Positions 10,840-22,009 of a stretch of 64,000 bases of DNA are shown here, one piece after another. A model generated the notes under the pieces. It searched no databases. It saw only the letters and a program-made list of their open reading frames with translations, and was not told the origin of the DNA. The number at the start of each line of letters is the position of its first letter. The first letter of the stretch is position 1. Origin of the DNA: Tretioscincus oriximinensis (Eukaryota > Chordata > Lepidosauria > Squamata > Gymnophthalmidae); the NCBI GenBank assembly GCA_022410635.1, contig JAJVDF010000448.1, forward strand, positions 796,960-860,959, read 5' to 3'. The position numbers and the translations under genes are program-made.

Positions 10840-11255
10840 GTCTGGAAACCATATCATATGAGGAATGGTTAAAGGATCTAGGGATGTTTAGTCTGCAAAA
10901 GGCTGAGAGGAGACTTGATAGCTGCCTGCAAATATCTGAAGGGCTGCCACAGAGCAGAGGGATCAGCATTGGTCTCATTGGCACATGGAAGGACTGGAAA
11001 CAATGGGATGAAACTGTAAGGAAGGAGAGTTAGATTAGATATCAGAAAAAACTTTCTAACATTCAGGGTGATAAACCAGTGGAACTGTTTGCCACAGGAG
11101 GTGGTGAGTTTGCCTTTGCTGGAAGTCTTTAAACTGGGACTGGACAGTCATCTGTCTGGGATGGTTTAATGAATCCTGCATGGAGCAGGGGGTTGGACTC
11201 AATGGCCCTGGAGGTCCCTTTCAACTCTATGATTCTAATAAAATATTATACCTGT
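10840..11255 (+). mobile_element. CR1 LINE 3' end (second subfamily)
   Basis: Runs from the end of the reverse-transcriptase region through GGTTGGACTCAATGGCC to the classic CR1 tail TCTATGATTCTAAT. It is more diverged than the copies with the CTTATGTT tail. Confidence 0.75.
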
Positions 11256-11974
11256 GTGTACCNCAGTAGATATCATTCCTCTTCCTGAGTTAAAACAATA
11301 CTTCTTGAATATGTAAGAATTTTATATATGAAGCTATTTTTGTATCTCTCTCTCATCCTGACTTCTGAGGTCTTGGAAAAGAGCTAGATCAGAAGTGAAT
11401 AACCTCATGCTTGAAAATTACTTTGGGGAAAGCTAAATCAACAATTGCAGTCCAGTTTTAGTCCAAGTCAAGAGAGAAAGCTTCAAATAGCACACCAAAC
11501 AAAACAAAATTGAAATTGCCATGCCTCTTAACACCATACTGTACTTAGGTTTTTCATACAATTAGTAGCCAGGAACATTACTAATTTGGCTTGGTCTTAT
11601 TTTCCAATAGTCATCCAGTGTCAACTTATTTAGTGGTGCTTTGGAATTGAGGTTGTTTCAAGTCATTTGTCTGCCGTCACTTGCTTCAGATGCTCTATAA
11701 ACAATTGTACTACAATGCTCATTTTGGCTGGACTGGGCTGCCTCAAACTTTGGGCCAGAAGAGCACTAAAGACAATGTTACAGCTGTTTGTCTGGGGAAA
11801 AAAACTGCTTGAAGTTAGAATTTGACCCCACATCAGCATGTGCTGACTGATGATATAGGAATCTGTACCTTATTAAGTGTTGTGGAGATTGCACCTGCAG
11901 GGTACTGAACTGAGGGGTGAACACTGTCAATTAAGTGCCCTATGTATATCCAATATATACACAATCTATGGGAC
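11256..11974. other. Intron 2 stretch, nothing recognised
   Basis: About 700 bases of AT-rich sequence with one unresolved base near 11263. Confidence 0.4.
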
Positions 11975-11980
11975 AATTGG

Positions 11981-12815
11981 CTAAAAGAAGAAGAACTGGG
12001 TTTTTATACCCCATTTTTTCCATCTGAAAGGACTCAAAGCAGCTTACAAGCGTATTTTTCACCCAAAGGCTTATATTCTATCTTCCCCACCAGGTGTCAG
12101 GGCCATGCCTGGTCTGGAGGAGAATTCTGACTCAGAGTTTGAGGAAGCCTCCCAGCAGATACACCTGCCCCATCAGCCAGGTGTTTCCTCAGAGATTGAC
12201 CAGGAGGAAGAACAAGAGGAAAGTTCCAGCCTGGATAGGGTTAAAGAGTTTCTAACAGACAGAAAGCAGCAGGCGGAGCAGAAACGGCAGTCTGAAGATG
12301 CTATTTAAGCATTCCTGGGCCTGAAAGCATTTGCTGGAGACAATTTGTGTGTTAGTGTTTGTGTACCCAGCTTCCTTGTCAGATTTCCTGGCTTGTGTGA
12401 CCTTGGATTGTATCTGACTCGCTTTTCTCCCGTCCCTGGCTTGGATTGTTTGACTACTCTCTTTCTATTATCTTCGTGTCTGCCTTCTAGTGTGAGCTTC
12501 TGTTCAGCCCACAAGGAAGGATTTTAGGGCGTGGTCGCAGATTTCATCTGCTCCTCCACGCCGTGCTTGTGTTTTAGGCAGCAGAGCAGGAGTTCAGATG
12601 CCTCGGNCTGTGCCCCATGACACCAGGCTTTGGTGGTTCCCATTTATCTAGCTGCAATCAGTTGCAATTTCTTGCAATTCTTGCTTTCGAATAGCTGGGT
12701 TAGCTAGAGCTGCAGGCTAATAGGAGGCGCTTACCCTTCCCCACGTCTGACACAAGGCCTCAAAACCCGATCTCCCAGATGAGAGACTGTCTCCTTAGCA
12801 ACTGCGCCATTCAAA
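11981..12815 (-). repeat. tRNA SINE (CTT-tail) split by a solo LTR
   Basis: The tail side (11981-12094) and the body (12623-12815) belong to one minus-strand SINE. CCAGG is duplicated on both sides of the inserted LTR. Confidence 0.8.
12095..12622 (+). mobile_element. Solo LTR with 5-bp target duplication
   Basis: The 528-bp unit starts TGTCAGGG and ends CATGACA. It is flanked by CCAGG at 12090-12094 and 12623-12627 and lies within a SINE whose sequence resumes exactly afterwards. A TATA-like TATTTAAG is at 12302-12309. A 67-codon acidic open frame (12105-12308) lies in the U3 part; it is not an identifiable gene product. The element is a Gypsy- or ERV-class LTR judged by its ends and 5-bp duplication. 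Confidence 0.8.
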
Positions 12816-12954
12816 TTAAATATAATAAGATTAAAGAAGTAGAAATAAAAGTACTGACAAGATGGTACAAAACACCAGCCCAGCTTTCTCACATGGTTGT
12901 AATATCCCTGCATTGCTGGCATGGGTGTCTGGCAAATCTGGTCTGCAGTGATTA

Positions 12955-13190
12955 TCTCCTATACTGAACCCTGGGGTATTCCACTTTTCATACCTTTCCA
13001 CCCAGAGAACTGTCAATTTATTACTTCCCTCTGTTTTCTGTCTCTTAGCCAGTTTTTAACCCAGGACTCGCTGCCAGAGTTCCGAGCCCTGTCATTGGGT
13101 TTCTGGAGGCTGCCAATGTTCTGAGCCCTGTCATTGGTCATTACCTTGGAATGTTGAGGTGGAAACTGATGTTCATGTGGTAATTGCAAG
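12955..13190 (-). repeat. CR1-like internal fragment
   Basis: TGAACCCTGGGGTATT through CACCCAGAGAACTGTC to CCTTGGAATGTTGA recurs at 58640-58860. The pattern resembles the complement of the upstream part of CR1 LINEs. Confidence 0.45.
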
Positions 13191-13387
13191 TACAACATAC
13201 ACTTTTTCAGCCCTCTAGCAGAGGCCGTGCATGAACCAAGGAAGTGGTGAAACTATAAAAATGAGATAACTAAACTCCATTGTAATGGTACCACCAAAGA
13301 TTGCCCACAGAGTTACAAGGTATTGCTTGTTCATAGAATTTGGCAAGAGGCAGATAAAACTTTATTTGAGGGACACTTATCACGTGC

Positions 13388-13677
13388 AGGCATGGATAGA
13401 TCAGTCGCTAAGGAATCCGTCTCTCATCTGGGAGATCGGGTTTCGAAGCCCTGTGTCGGATGTGGGGAGGAGTGAGCACCTTCCATTAGCCTGTAGCTCT
13501 AGCCAACCCAACTATTTGAAAACAAGTATTGCAACTGACTACAAGTAGATACATGGGAACCACCACAGCCTGGTGGGGAAGATAGAATGTCAGCCTTCGG
13601 GCAAAAATACCCTTGTAAGCCGCTTTGGGTCCCTTTGAAAGGTGAGAAAAATGGGGTATAAGAACCCAGTTCTTCCA
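13388..13677 (+). repeat. tRNA-derived SINE (CTT-tail family)
   Basis: Full-length: GGCATGGATAGATCAGTC head, B-box-like GGGTTTCGAAGCCC, CTAGCCAACCCA middle and GGGGTATAAGAACCCAG end. It stops about 120 bp upstream of LAPTM4B exon 3. Confidence 0.85.
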
Positions 13678-13797
13678 TTTGGATCAATTAAAATCATAGC
13701 GTTCGTCGTTGTCTCTCAAGTCTTTTTAAGTGTTTGTACAATCGCTGAGAACTGGGAGGTTCTGTGTTCGATGATTCTCACTGATTATTTATTTCAG

Positions 13798-13871
13798 ATA
13801 TGTGCATTGCCACTGCGATTTCTCTGCTCATGATTCTTATCTGTGCAATGGCTACATATGGTGCATATAAG
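13798..13871 (+). CDS. LAPTM4B: LAPTM4B exon 3, second membrane helix
   Basis: The exon is 74 nt, between acceptor TTTATTTCAG and donor GTAATA. With the base carried from the previous exon it gives 25 residues, NMCIATAISLLMILICAMAT then YGAYK. This is the second transmembrane segment of LAPTM4B, one hydrophobic helix bounded by Asn-Met and by Tyr-Lys. It ends in phase 0. The preceding intron is 5.3 kb and holds a Sauria-type SINE, an L1 fragment, CR1 pieces and a solo LTR inside a tRNA SINE. The donor GTAATA is slightly weaker than its neighbours but normal. Confidence 0.93.
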
Positions 13872-13994
13872 GTAATACGTGATTTTGAGTATTTAATTTA
13901 TTCTGTTTTATGAATATTGTTGTTGTTGTTGCTTTCACTCACATCCTGCCTTTCTTAATAATGCCAGAGGAATGCACTTCCCTTTTACAAGGTC

Positions 13995-14395
13995 CGTTAG
14001 TGAACATAAGAGGAACATAACAGGAGCCCTGCTGAATGGGGCCAGAGCCCATCTTGTCTAGCATTCTGTCTCACACAGTGGCCCACAAATTGCATGCGGG
14101 CAATCTGAACAGAAGAAGGCAAAATCTTCACTTATTCTCGACTCCCTGCAAATGGTATTTCACGAGTACTGCCTGTTGCTCCACCCCAGAGGCAGTTTCA
14201 AAAGATTCATCCTAGTAGCTATTTATACCCTTGGTGTCCATAAACATATCTAACCCTGTCTTGAACCCTGCTAGCTATTACCACCTCTTCTGGAAGTAAA
14301 TTCCACAGGCCGATGACCCTCTGGGTGAAAAAAATACCTTCCTTTGTCTGTTCTCACTCTTCTGTCCATTAGTTTCAAGGAATGGCCCCTGTGAG
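13995..14395 (-). mobile_element. CR1 LINE 3' end in intron 3
   Basis: The tail complement GAACATAAGAGGAACATAAC is followed by the complement of the 3' UTR and of the coding end (CCACCTCTTCTGGAAGTAAA). Confidence 0.75.
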
Positions 14396-14725
14396 CTTAG
14401 CTGGGCTTAAAATTCAATATCAACCCCAATGTTGGCCCAGTGATTTGGCTCAACCTAATCTCTCCCACCACTATAATGTATATATGTCTAATCCCCTCAC
14501 CCCCTACCTCTACCCACTTCCTCTCATCCTTCAGGCTACATTGCTTTTTGGCAATGCCTACCCACCTTCCAATGTTGTTAGCTTTTTATCGTAACGTGCA
14601 CCTGTCAGCCAGTTTAGTTTATAACACCAGAGATTTCTAGACTCCCATCCAAGGTGAAGTCAGTGAAAAAAATGCTATAAATAAATCATTAATATTACTT
14701 CATTTTCCTCTCTGTTGAACTGTAG

Positions 14726-14848
14726 CAACATGCAGCCTGGATCATCCCTTTCTTCTGTTACCAGATCTTTGATTTTGCGCTTAACACCTTAGTTGCTATC
14801 AGCATACTTGTTTATCCAAGCACAATTCAAGATTATCTCCGACAACTG
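14726..14848 (+). CDS. LAPTM4B: LAPTM4B exon 4, third membrane helix
   Basis: The exon is 123 nt (41 codons) in phase 0, between an acceptor ending TGTAG and donor GTAAAT. It begins QHAAWIIPFFCYQIFDFALN, continues through a hydrophobic stretch to ILVYPSTIQDYLRQL and contains no stop. The WIIPFFCYQIFDFALN core is strongly conserved in LAPTM4 proteins and forms the third membrane segment. The QDYLRQL end continues directly into PANFPYKED of the next exon, as in the vertebrate protein. The intron before it (854 nt) is the shortest here and carries a minus-strand CR1 3' piece. Confidence 0.94.
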
Positions 14849-14963
14849 GTAAATATTTTTTCCTTCTGTATTCACTATATTGTTCTGGAGTTTGATTATA
14901 GTAGAATTTCTGGTTGCCCAAGAACCGTACAAAAGATCAACAGGGCTTCTGGTTAAATTTGGC

Positions 14964-15380
14964 TAAGGTTACCATATGTCCCGGGAAAGCGGGACAATCA
15001 CAGCTTTGGGGACTAAAATATAGTCCCCTCCGGGTTTTAAGAGAAAATCCCAGATTTTTACATTCCCGGTGCTGCATCAGGGAGTGTAAAAATCTGGAAT
15101 TTAAAAGGCAAAGGAGCCGTCAGAATGCTTTCTAGGGTCCTGGAAGGAACCTTGGAGCGTGCCGTAGCTGATCCTCTGCTGGAGGCGGGGTTTCACACCT
15201 ACTGTCAGGCACAGCGCACCAACTCGCCTCCAGCAGAGGAAAAACACTTGGGTTTTTGACAGGAGAACAGAGCTTTTGTGCAGCTCTGTTCTGCCTGTCT
15301 CACCACAAGTGTGCATGTGTGCGCATGCGTGCACCCCCCACCCACCCCCAGCTTGGGCCTGTCAAAATATGGCAATCCTA
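14964..15380. mobile_element. hAT-type element, second family, perfect 8-bp TSD
   Basis: Termini TAAGGTTACCATATG and TATGGCAATCCTA are inverted relatives. The flanks AATTTGGC (14956-14963 and 15381-15388) are identical. The 417-bp interior is not palindromic and has no transposase frame. Confidence 0.85.
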
Positions 15381-17374
15381 AATTTGGCTGAAATGTATTG
15401 TTAAACTGTGGCTAGATTACTTCTTTATACTTTTTCTTTGTAAAATCACTACTTATTTTTCTATGTAATAGCAATCCAAGTAAACATGTAATTGTTGAAA
15501 CATAGGGTAGCATTGTTTCATGACAAATTATGTTTTTTATTAATTTGCTTCTAATTATCAGATATCAAGGAAACGATAATACAGCAAAACAATTCAAGGT
15601 CCAATACAAGTCAGGAGCGTAGTAAGAATCCTATTTCAATATGCCATAATACCCACAGAATATGAGTGTAATATTAATATAGAAAAAAATAATTGCAGCC
15701 CTTTTTTTTCCCTTTAGCACACTGCAAAGCTGAAGGAGACTTCAGTTTTCTAATTTTTCATGGAAGTTCTTCCAATCAGAACTGTGCATTACGATTGTAT
15801 CTGGAAGGCTTTGAGCACCCGTGGAACTGAAATGTTTGGTTTCTTCCACAAGAGGAACATTTGAGGCAAAGCTGTCATGCCTTCACTTGGAATGCCCGCA
15901 TTTTCAGTAATTATGTAATTCAGGCACACCTTTAAACAAATCTTTGTTGGAAAGAGAAACACAGTGGGAGTATTGGAAAAAGATATGCTCCAAAATAGAG
16001 GGATTTATTTGAAAACACATTTTTGCTTAATTTTACCACAGCTGAATCTGATTTAATGCATGATAAAACTTTGTGCAGAATCTGTTCCAGAGATCCATTG
16101 GGTACTTTCAGAACAAACTGCCAAGTTTACCAAATTCTGACATTGCTTGATTTGGTATCTTTCAGCTATAATAGGTATTTTAGACCCAAACTTGCCTATT
16201 CAGTTTATGGAATCTAGTGGATAAAGGAATCTAGACATTAACTGAATTTAATTTATTATTGTGCAAACAAATAGCTTGGGAAATAGAGAATATGTGAAGC
16301 AATATTTAAATATAATTTATCTTTATGTAATTGCATCTGGTGAGTTACTCACCAAAGCAGTATTTCGGCTAACGTGAAAAGTGTGCTAAGGAAGGGAAAT
16401 ATGTTCTACTTCTATTTTGATGCTGTGGGGTTTTTTCAAAAGAGAGATTGAAAAAGTAATAATTACTCCTGTAGACTGTGGTTTCTTTTCATAAGAAAGT
16501 GAATTTTAGATCAAAATAGAGAACAGATTTTGCCCCTTAATGATGTAACTGAAACTATCCATGCATTTGACTCCAGTCTGTTTCATGCCATCTGTCGAGA
16601 TTAAAATATTGGAATACTTTAGTGAAATTCCAGATAAAGAGAACCTTTTGCCAGCAAAAGAACATGTACATGCATATATCTGAGTTGGCTTGTGTTTTAA
16701 TAAGTCTGTCAGCAATGTCAAACAGTCTCTAGTAGCTCTAGAATACTTGAACCCATCCTTATAATTTAAATTACAGCTGGAAGCCATCTTTGTACTTTAT
16801 GTAAAGAAGATGGTGGGGGTGGGGGACAAATTATTGTTACTTTATTTATTCCTCAGTATGTGTGGGTGACTTTGTACCTCAGCCAAGTGAAAACATAGAT
16901 ACATTTTTGTATGCAGTTAGAAAAATATGATTATACTGTATTATATAATCTTAGAATGCACACACTGCTGGGGGAATTCCCTACAGAAATCAAGCAAATC
17001 TTGTATGTGGTTTGGCTGGAGAGTTTAAAAGCAAATGGAATTCAAAACAACTCCTTCATCCACAAGTTGCATGTTTTTTCAACTTAATATCGATGAGAGT
17101 TAATACTGCATATTTTAACCGTATTTTCCCCAGTAAACACAAGAACGTTAAGGATGTAGGTTCACAACAACCTTAGTATCACAATATGCTTCTAATATAA
17201 TTAAATATAAAGTCCTTCTTTTCCACACGTCTCACTCAGGTCCATGGCTGAAGAAGCAGCTCTATTCCCAGTCTCCTACCTATCAGGTCTTGTTTGTTGT
17301 TATTAATATGCCATTTTAAAAAACTTTTATTATTGTTGTTAACTGCCCTGAGACTTTCGGACATAGGGCAGAAT
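15381..17374. other. LAPTM4B intron 4, nothing recognised
   Basis: About 2 kb of AT-rich intron without identified elements. Confidence 0.4.
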
Positions 17375-17865
17375 AAAAGTATAAACCTCAGACTAGAATC
17401 TTGCTATCCACATGCTAGTGTATATTATGGCAGGCCCCATTCAGTGGCTGCCACAGTCTGCTTTAATATGCAGATGGCAGTGCCCTATTCTGAGTAGGCT
17501 GACCAGATGACCCCCTTTTTTGGGGGGAAACCTGGTTTGCGGGTCTAGCCCACCCTCGGGGCTGGGGGGCATGTTCCCGTTTTTTGCTGAGGAAAAAAAT
17601 TTTTTTTAATTCACTGCACCACCACTAGGGGGTTCCTGCACCTCCGGGGCCAGCTCCTGAAGGCACCCTCCCCTCTGCAAAAAATAAAAAAATTCACATT
17701 TCTCACGCACTTTAAAAATTTCTCGCATTCTTTGCAGATTTCTTGGGCAGGGGTTACGGAGGGATATGCAAATTAGCATGAATATTAATTACCCCACTTT
17801 GAGGCTCAGAAAATCAGGTCAATCTACATTCTGAGTTACATCCCAGAATAAGATCCAGTCCAAAA
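17375..17865. repeat. Palindromic repeat (TATGGCAGGCCCC family) split by hAT
   Basis: Has the family core TATCCACATGCTAGTG and TATGGCAGGCCCC. It resumes after the hAT with ACATCCCAGAATAAGATCCAG. Confidence 0.6.
17495..17827. mobile_element. Longer hAT relative of the palindromic MITEs
   Basis: Starts TAGGCTGACCAGATGA and ends with the related terminus CAGGTCAATCTA. The 8-bp target duplication ATTCTGAG is at 17487-17494 and 17828-17835. The interior is unique (not foldback), with CACCACTAGGGGG and AATTAGCATGAATATTAATT, shared with 50877-51399. Confidence 0.85.
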
Positions 17866-17966
17866 ATAATCTATCTTGTCTACCAGAATGAAGTATTCTA
17901 TAGTGAGATAGGCTGATTTATGCTTACTTAGTAATATATATATTCTGATTTTTTTTTCTCTCCCAG

Positions 17967-18065
17967 CCTGCTAATTTTCCCTACAAAGAAGATATTATGA
18001 CGGTGAATCCTACCTGCCTTGTTGTGATTATTCTTCTTTTTATAAGTATCACTTTGGCTTTCAAG
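17967..18065 (+). CDS. LAPTM4B: LAPTM4B exon 5, fourth membrane helix
   Basis: The exon is 99 nt (33 codons) in phase 0. The acceptor TTTTTTTTCTCTCCCAG is strong and the donor is GTAAGT. It encodes PANFPYKEDIMTVNPTCLVV followed by a hydrophobic run ending LAFK: the second lumenal loop with the conserved MTVNPTCL segment, then the fourth transmembrane helix. A 333-bp hAT element ends about 140 bp upstream of the acceptor without disturbing it. Confidence 0.94.
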
Positions 18066-18287
18066 GTAAGTTTGAACCTTCAGGAATGTTATGGTGTACG
18101 TTCGCATTCGTTGTACACACAGCCCTGTAAATATCTGAAAGAAAAAAGGCTTGAAAGAATGGTGGTTCAAAACGGATATTGTTTATATATGTGTGGCTTC
18201 AGACTGAGCACTTTCTGATTCTATTGCCCAAACAAATGCTGCAATTCCTTACCCCCAAAATCCCATGCCCTATGCATTCAGATAGAG

Positions 18288-18545
18288 TATTATTTATTTA
18301 TTTTATTTATTTATTTGTACTTATATCCCGCCCTTTACCCAAAAGTCTCAGGGCAGCCAACCATAGGAGGGCGTGCATAGCTTTTTGTTGCTTTCTTCAC
18401 AACAGACACCCTGTGAAGTAGGTGGGGTTGAGAGAGTTCTAAAGAACTGTGACTGGCCCAAGGTCCCCATCCGGCTTACATGGAGGAGTGGGGAATCGAA
18501 CCAGGAGACTACCAGATAAGCTCTAACCACTACACCAAACTGGCT
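18288..18545 (-). repeat. Sauria-type tRNA SINE
   Basis: Tail complement TTTATTTATTTATTTG, then ATATCCCGCCCTTTACC, ending with the complement of the A-box region (ACCACTACACCAAACTGG). Confidence 0.85.
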
Positions 18546-19505
18546 GTCTGAGTAGCACTAGTTATCATTTTTACATGCTTCCATTCCTTGCTATCAGAGC
18601 CAAGAAGACAAGAACACAAAAATGGAACCCAGTTATGCACAATAAACTAGACTCTGCTTTAAATTTTCAAGTCAGTGTTTTTAAAAAAACATGAATGGAC
18701 AATGAAGAAGTTAGAAATTAATCTCAAAATAAAATAACATTTTGTGGTAAAATTAGGTGCCTCGGCTTATATCCAGGTTGACATATACTCGGGTATATAC
18801 AGGTAGCTGCTGTTTTAGAAGATGATCACTGCAGACCAGACTTGAAGCCCTCAAGAGCTGCAATAAAATCACTTTCAGAGCTGGTTAATCACTTGTCTGA
18901 GTATTTATTCAGTATCGAGGGTCTCACAACTAGCCGCTCTGACTGCTTACAGGGAGCAGAGCAGACTGCTTTGCAGTTTTCATGGACACAAGTACTGTTC
19001 TTGATTTTTGTTACATTTCTGGGACTAATAATGGAATAAATGCCCCAAAATCTATTTTCATGCTTTTACCTTCATACAATTGATGATTTCCCACTGAAAG
19101 TTTAGATATAATTATGATGCTTTGAATGATACAATTGTGATGTTGGAACATACATGAATGGGTTAGTGCATATATGCAGGTCTGCTTTTAGTTTTTCTTT
19201 CTGCACTGTTTGAGAAAGTCTTTAGCCTACCTTCCACGTACAGTTTTCCAAGTAGTTCCTAAAACTGGAATGTTTACAGGCCATAATCAGCTACAAATTT
19301 CAGTCAACAGCCTAATAATATAGAGAGAGGCATCCTTTTCTAGAGCAATCATAAAATATTGCAAACAAGGTAAAAAAATTGAATTTGAAAAAAGTTAATG
19401 AAAAACCTTAAGATATACAGTTTATATTGTTAAGAAGTCTGAGTGAATAGAGATGTCTGCTTCTAGAATCTCAATCTCTGTTTGAAGTGCAAAACACCTC
19501 AGAAA
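18546..19505. other. Intron 5 stretch; one transposon terminus
   Basis: 18744-18800 carries AAATTAGGTGCCTCGGC and ATATACTCGGGTATATAC, a terminus shared with the 22010-22665 element. The rest was not recognised. Confidence 0.4.
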
Positions 19506-19509
19506 AGAT

Positions 19510-20065
19510 ATTGTAGAACTGGAGAATAAAAGGGAAATAAGAATGATCAGTGGGCTGAAATAGCTCCATTATGAAATCAGACTACAACATCCAGCCTTGA
19601 AAGGCAGCATTTTAGAGGTTGACCTGATTGAAGTGTATAAAATAATGCACACTATGGATAAGGTGAACAGATAAAAAAATATTTTCTCTATCAAATAACT
19701 CTAGTACCAGGGGCACTCTTTGCAGCTGATGGGCAGAAATGAAAGTATTTTTTTTTTCACCTGCAGGGTCGTTGGTGTATGGAATCTACTTTCAAAAGAG
19801 GTGGTGGTAGCTAGCAGCCTGGGTAGCTTTAAGATAACATTAGACAAATTCATGGAAGCCAATTGCATCAATAGCTGCTGGGTTGGATGTCCTCCAAGAA
19901 GGAGCAAAAGGCATTCCTGAAAAACCATTCGCAGGTAGTCGAGAACAGGTGAAGATTTTGCCTCCTTCTGCTTGAGAGGGCTCAGATGCAATTGGTGAAC
20001 CACTTTGTGAGACAGAATGCTGGATTAGATGGGTTGTAGCCCATTTCAGCAGGACCTCCTGTTCA
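19510..20065 (+). mobile_element. CR1 LINE 3' portion
   Basis: Runs from the GTAGAACTGGAGAA region of the reverse transcriptase through the coding end to GAATGCTGGATTAGATGG. Diverged, with stops. Confidence 0.65.
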
Positions 20066-21360
20066 CCTGACTCCCATGGATTTTTCTAACCCTTTGGGGA
20101 AGCCATCTAAATTAGTGACCTTCCCCAACTCCTTGGGTAATAAATTCCATAAATCAATGACCCACTGCTATTAATGCCATAGACCAATGGCCCATATATG
20201 TTTGGGCCACACCAGATATAGTTTGAAACCATGGATGTAACGAAACCAAATGGGGGCTAAGACTGTATATGTACTGTTGTATGTTTGTTTCCTCAGTATA
20301 GTTTTGGTAACACAGTCCCCCCCCCTTATTAAATATTGGTAGATGGTCTTTTCTTATGAACAAGGCACTTGGATTTTATTAGTTTGCCTGTATGTAGATA
20401 GGGTAGGAAAAATGGGATAAATAAAATGAGCAGTTCTGTAGATAGGGTTTATTCCTCAGGTAGGCTGCCACCACTTCCCTCAGGAAGAAATTAATACTAA
20501 GGAGTGAAAATCATACCAGAATGAGCCCCTTTGCTTTGTATGCCCAAATAATAAAGTCTTCTCTGTTTTAAACCATAAAAACTTTATTATAACAAAGTAA
20601 CAGGCAACTCAAACATNAAGAAACCAAAGATACAGTTTAGCCACACTGGGTAGGGAAAAGGTCCTGAGCCTTTAATGTCTCTGGCTAAGCTTCCCTTTTG
20701 TTTGCCCACATTCCAAGTCTCTCAGCTTCTCCTTTCTATCCCCACTCCCCCAGCTGGTATGTATCCCTCTTTGGTATTTCTTTTATTTTCACCCTCCAGC
20801 AGAGAACCACTTTTAATTCAATTGTTTGGCCACATGCTCAAACAATCTCTAAAAAAAAAAATTCAACATGCAACAACGATTTATCTCATACAATCCACAT
20901 ATAATCCAAATTCTCCCCCTCGCACCTCCCCTTTTTATATCCCAAGCCCCGCCCCCAAGACTTAGCTATTAGGCTTGGAAAATTTAAAGGAGCCTCCCTC
21001 TATTTAAGTGATTTCATTACAATGGAATGCCTTCTGTGGAACATGCTGGATTCACAGGTTCAAGCTTCATTTACTTCTGGGTGCGAAAACCATTCCCAAG
21101 ACCATTCCATTGGGAGACAGCTTGAACAGAGTCTCTGTTTTATCCCAGGCATGGGCTCCACTCTTGCTCTACTCAAATATCAGTGAAGTAATATTTGTGG
21201 TATACAAGAGGAAAAATGTTCAATAAGTGAAACACACTTTCACTATGAAATATGACCCACTATGAAGTATGGGAGAAGCAGTCTATACTAGGCTTAAAAT
21301 GCATTAGGGCTTATTGTATCCCGGAAAATTTAAGGGACCTACTGTAACACGTCGCATGGG
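20066..21360. other. Intron 5 stretch, unclassified
   Basis: Includes a pyrimidine-rich block at 20690-20990 and AATAATAAAGTCTTC with ACTTTATTATAAC at 20545-20600, which may belong to an old LTR or LINE. No coding exon was seen. Confidence 0.3.
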
Positions 21361-21364
21361 CTTG

Positions 21365-21659
21365 CAGGCACAAATGGCTCAGTCACTTAGGAAGTGGTCT
21401 CTCATCTGGGAGATGGGGTTTCGAAGGCATGTGTCGGACAAGGGGAGGGGTGAACACCTTCCACTAGCCTATAGCTCTAGCCAACCCAGCTATTTGAAAG
21501 CATGAATTGCAAGAAATTGCAACTAACTGCAAGTAGATACATGGGAACCACCACATCCTGGTGGAGAAGATAGAATGTCAGCCTTCAGATGAAAATTACC
21601 CTTTTAAAGCCGATTTGGGTCCCTTTGATAAGGTGAGAAAAGTGGGGTATAAGAACCCA
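21365..21659 (+). repeat. tRNA-derived SINE (CTT-tail family)
   Basis: Full-length body with CTCATCTGGGAGATGGGGTT, CTAGCCAACCCAGC and GGGGTATAAGAACCCAG, running straight into a polypyrimidine tract. Confidence 0.85.
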
Positions 21660-21731
21660 GTTCTTCTTTTCTTCTTCTTTTTTCCTCTTTTTTTGCCTCT
21701 TTCTCTTTTTTCCTTTTCTCCTTCTCCTCTT

Positions 21732-21765
<34 letters not shown>

Positions 21766-21814
21766 CTTCTTCTTCCTTTTCCTCCTCCTCCTCCTTCTTC
21801 TTTTTCTTCTTCTT
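21660..21814 (+). repeat. Polypyrimidine (CTT/CTC) tract
   Basis: About 155 bases almost purely C and T on the + strand, apparently expanded from the SINE tail. Mirror-symmetric stretches could form triplex DNA. The translated open frames here are low complexity and not genes. Confidence 0.9.
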
Positions 21815-22009
21815 AACAATGTATGTGAGCAGCTCTCCTGTCTGAGCTGTTGATACCATGGGTGATGTAAGGCACGTATACTTTTAATTTCTCCTTCTGA
21901 GAATTAACTGGTTTTACTGCTCAGATGGAAAGTAGGTCAGGATTATCTCACTTATTAGATTAAGCTTTTGCTTTTGAAGACGAAAAACTTTCCAGAAGGG
22001 AAAAGTACT

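Noticed and set aside
21561..21859. Acidic/basic or Ser/Pro/Phe-rich open frames
   Set aside because: They are translations of the polypyrimidine tract.
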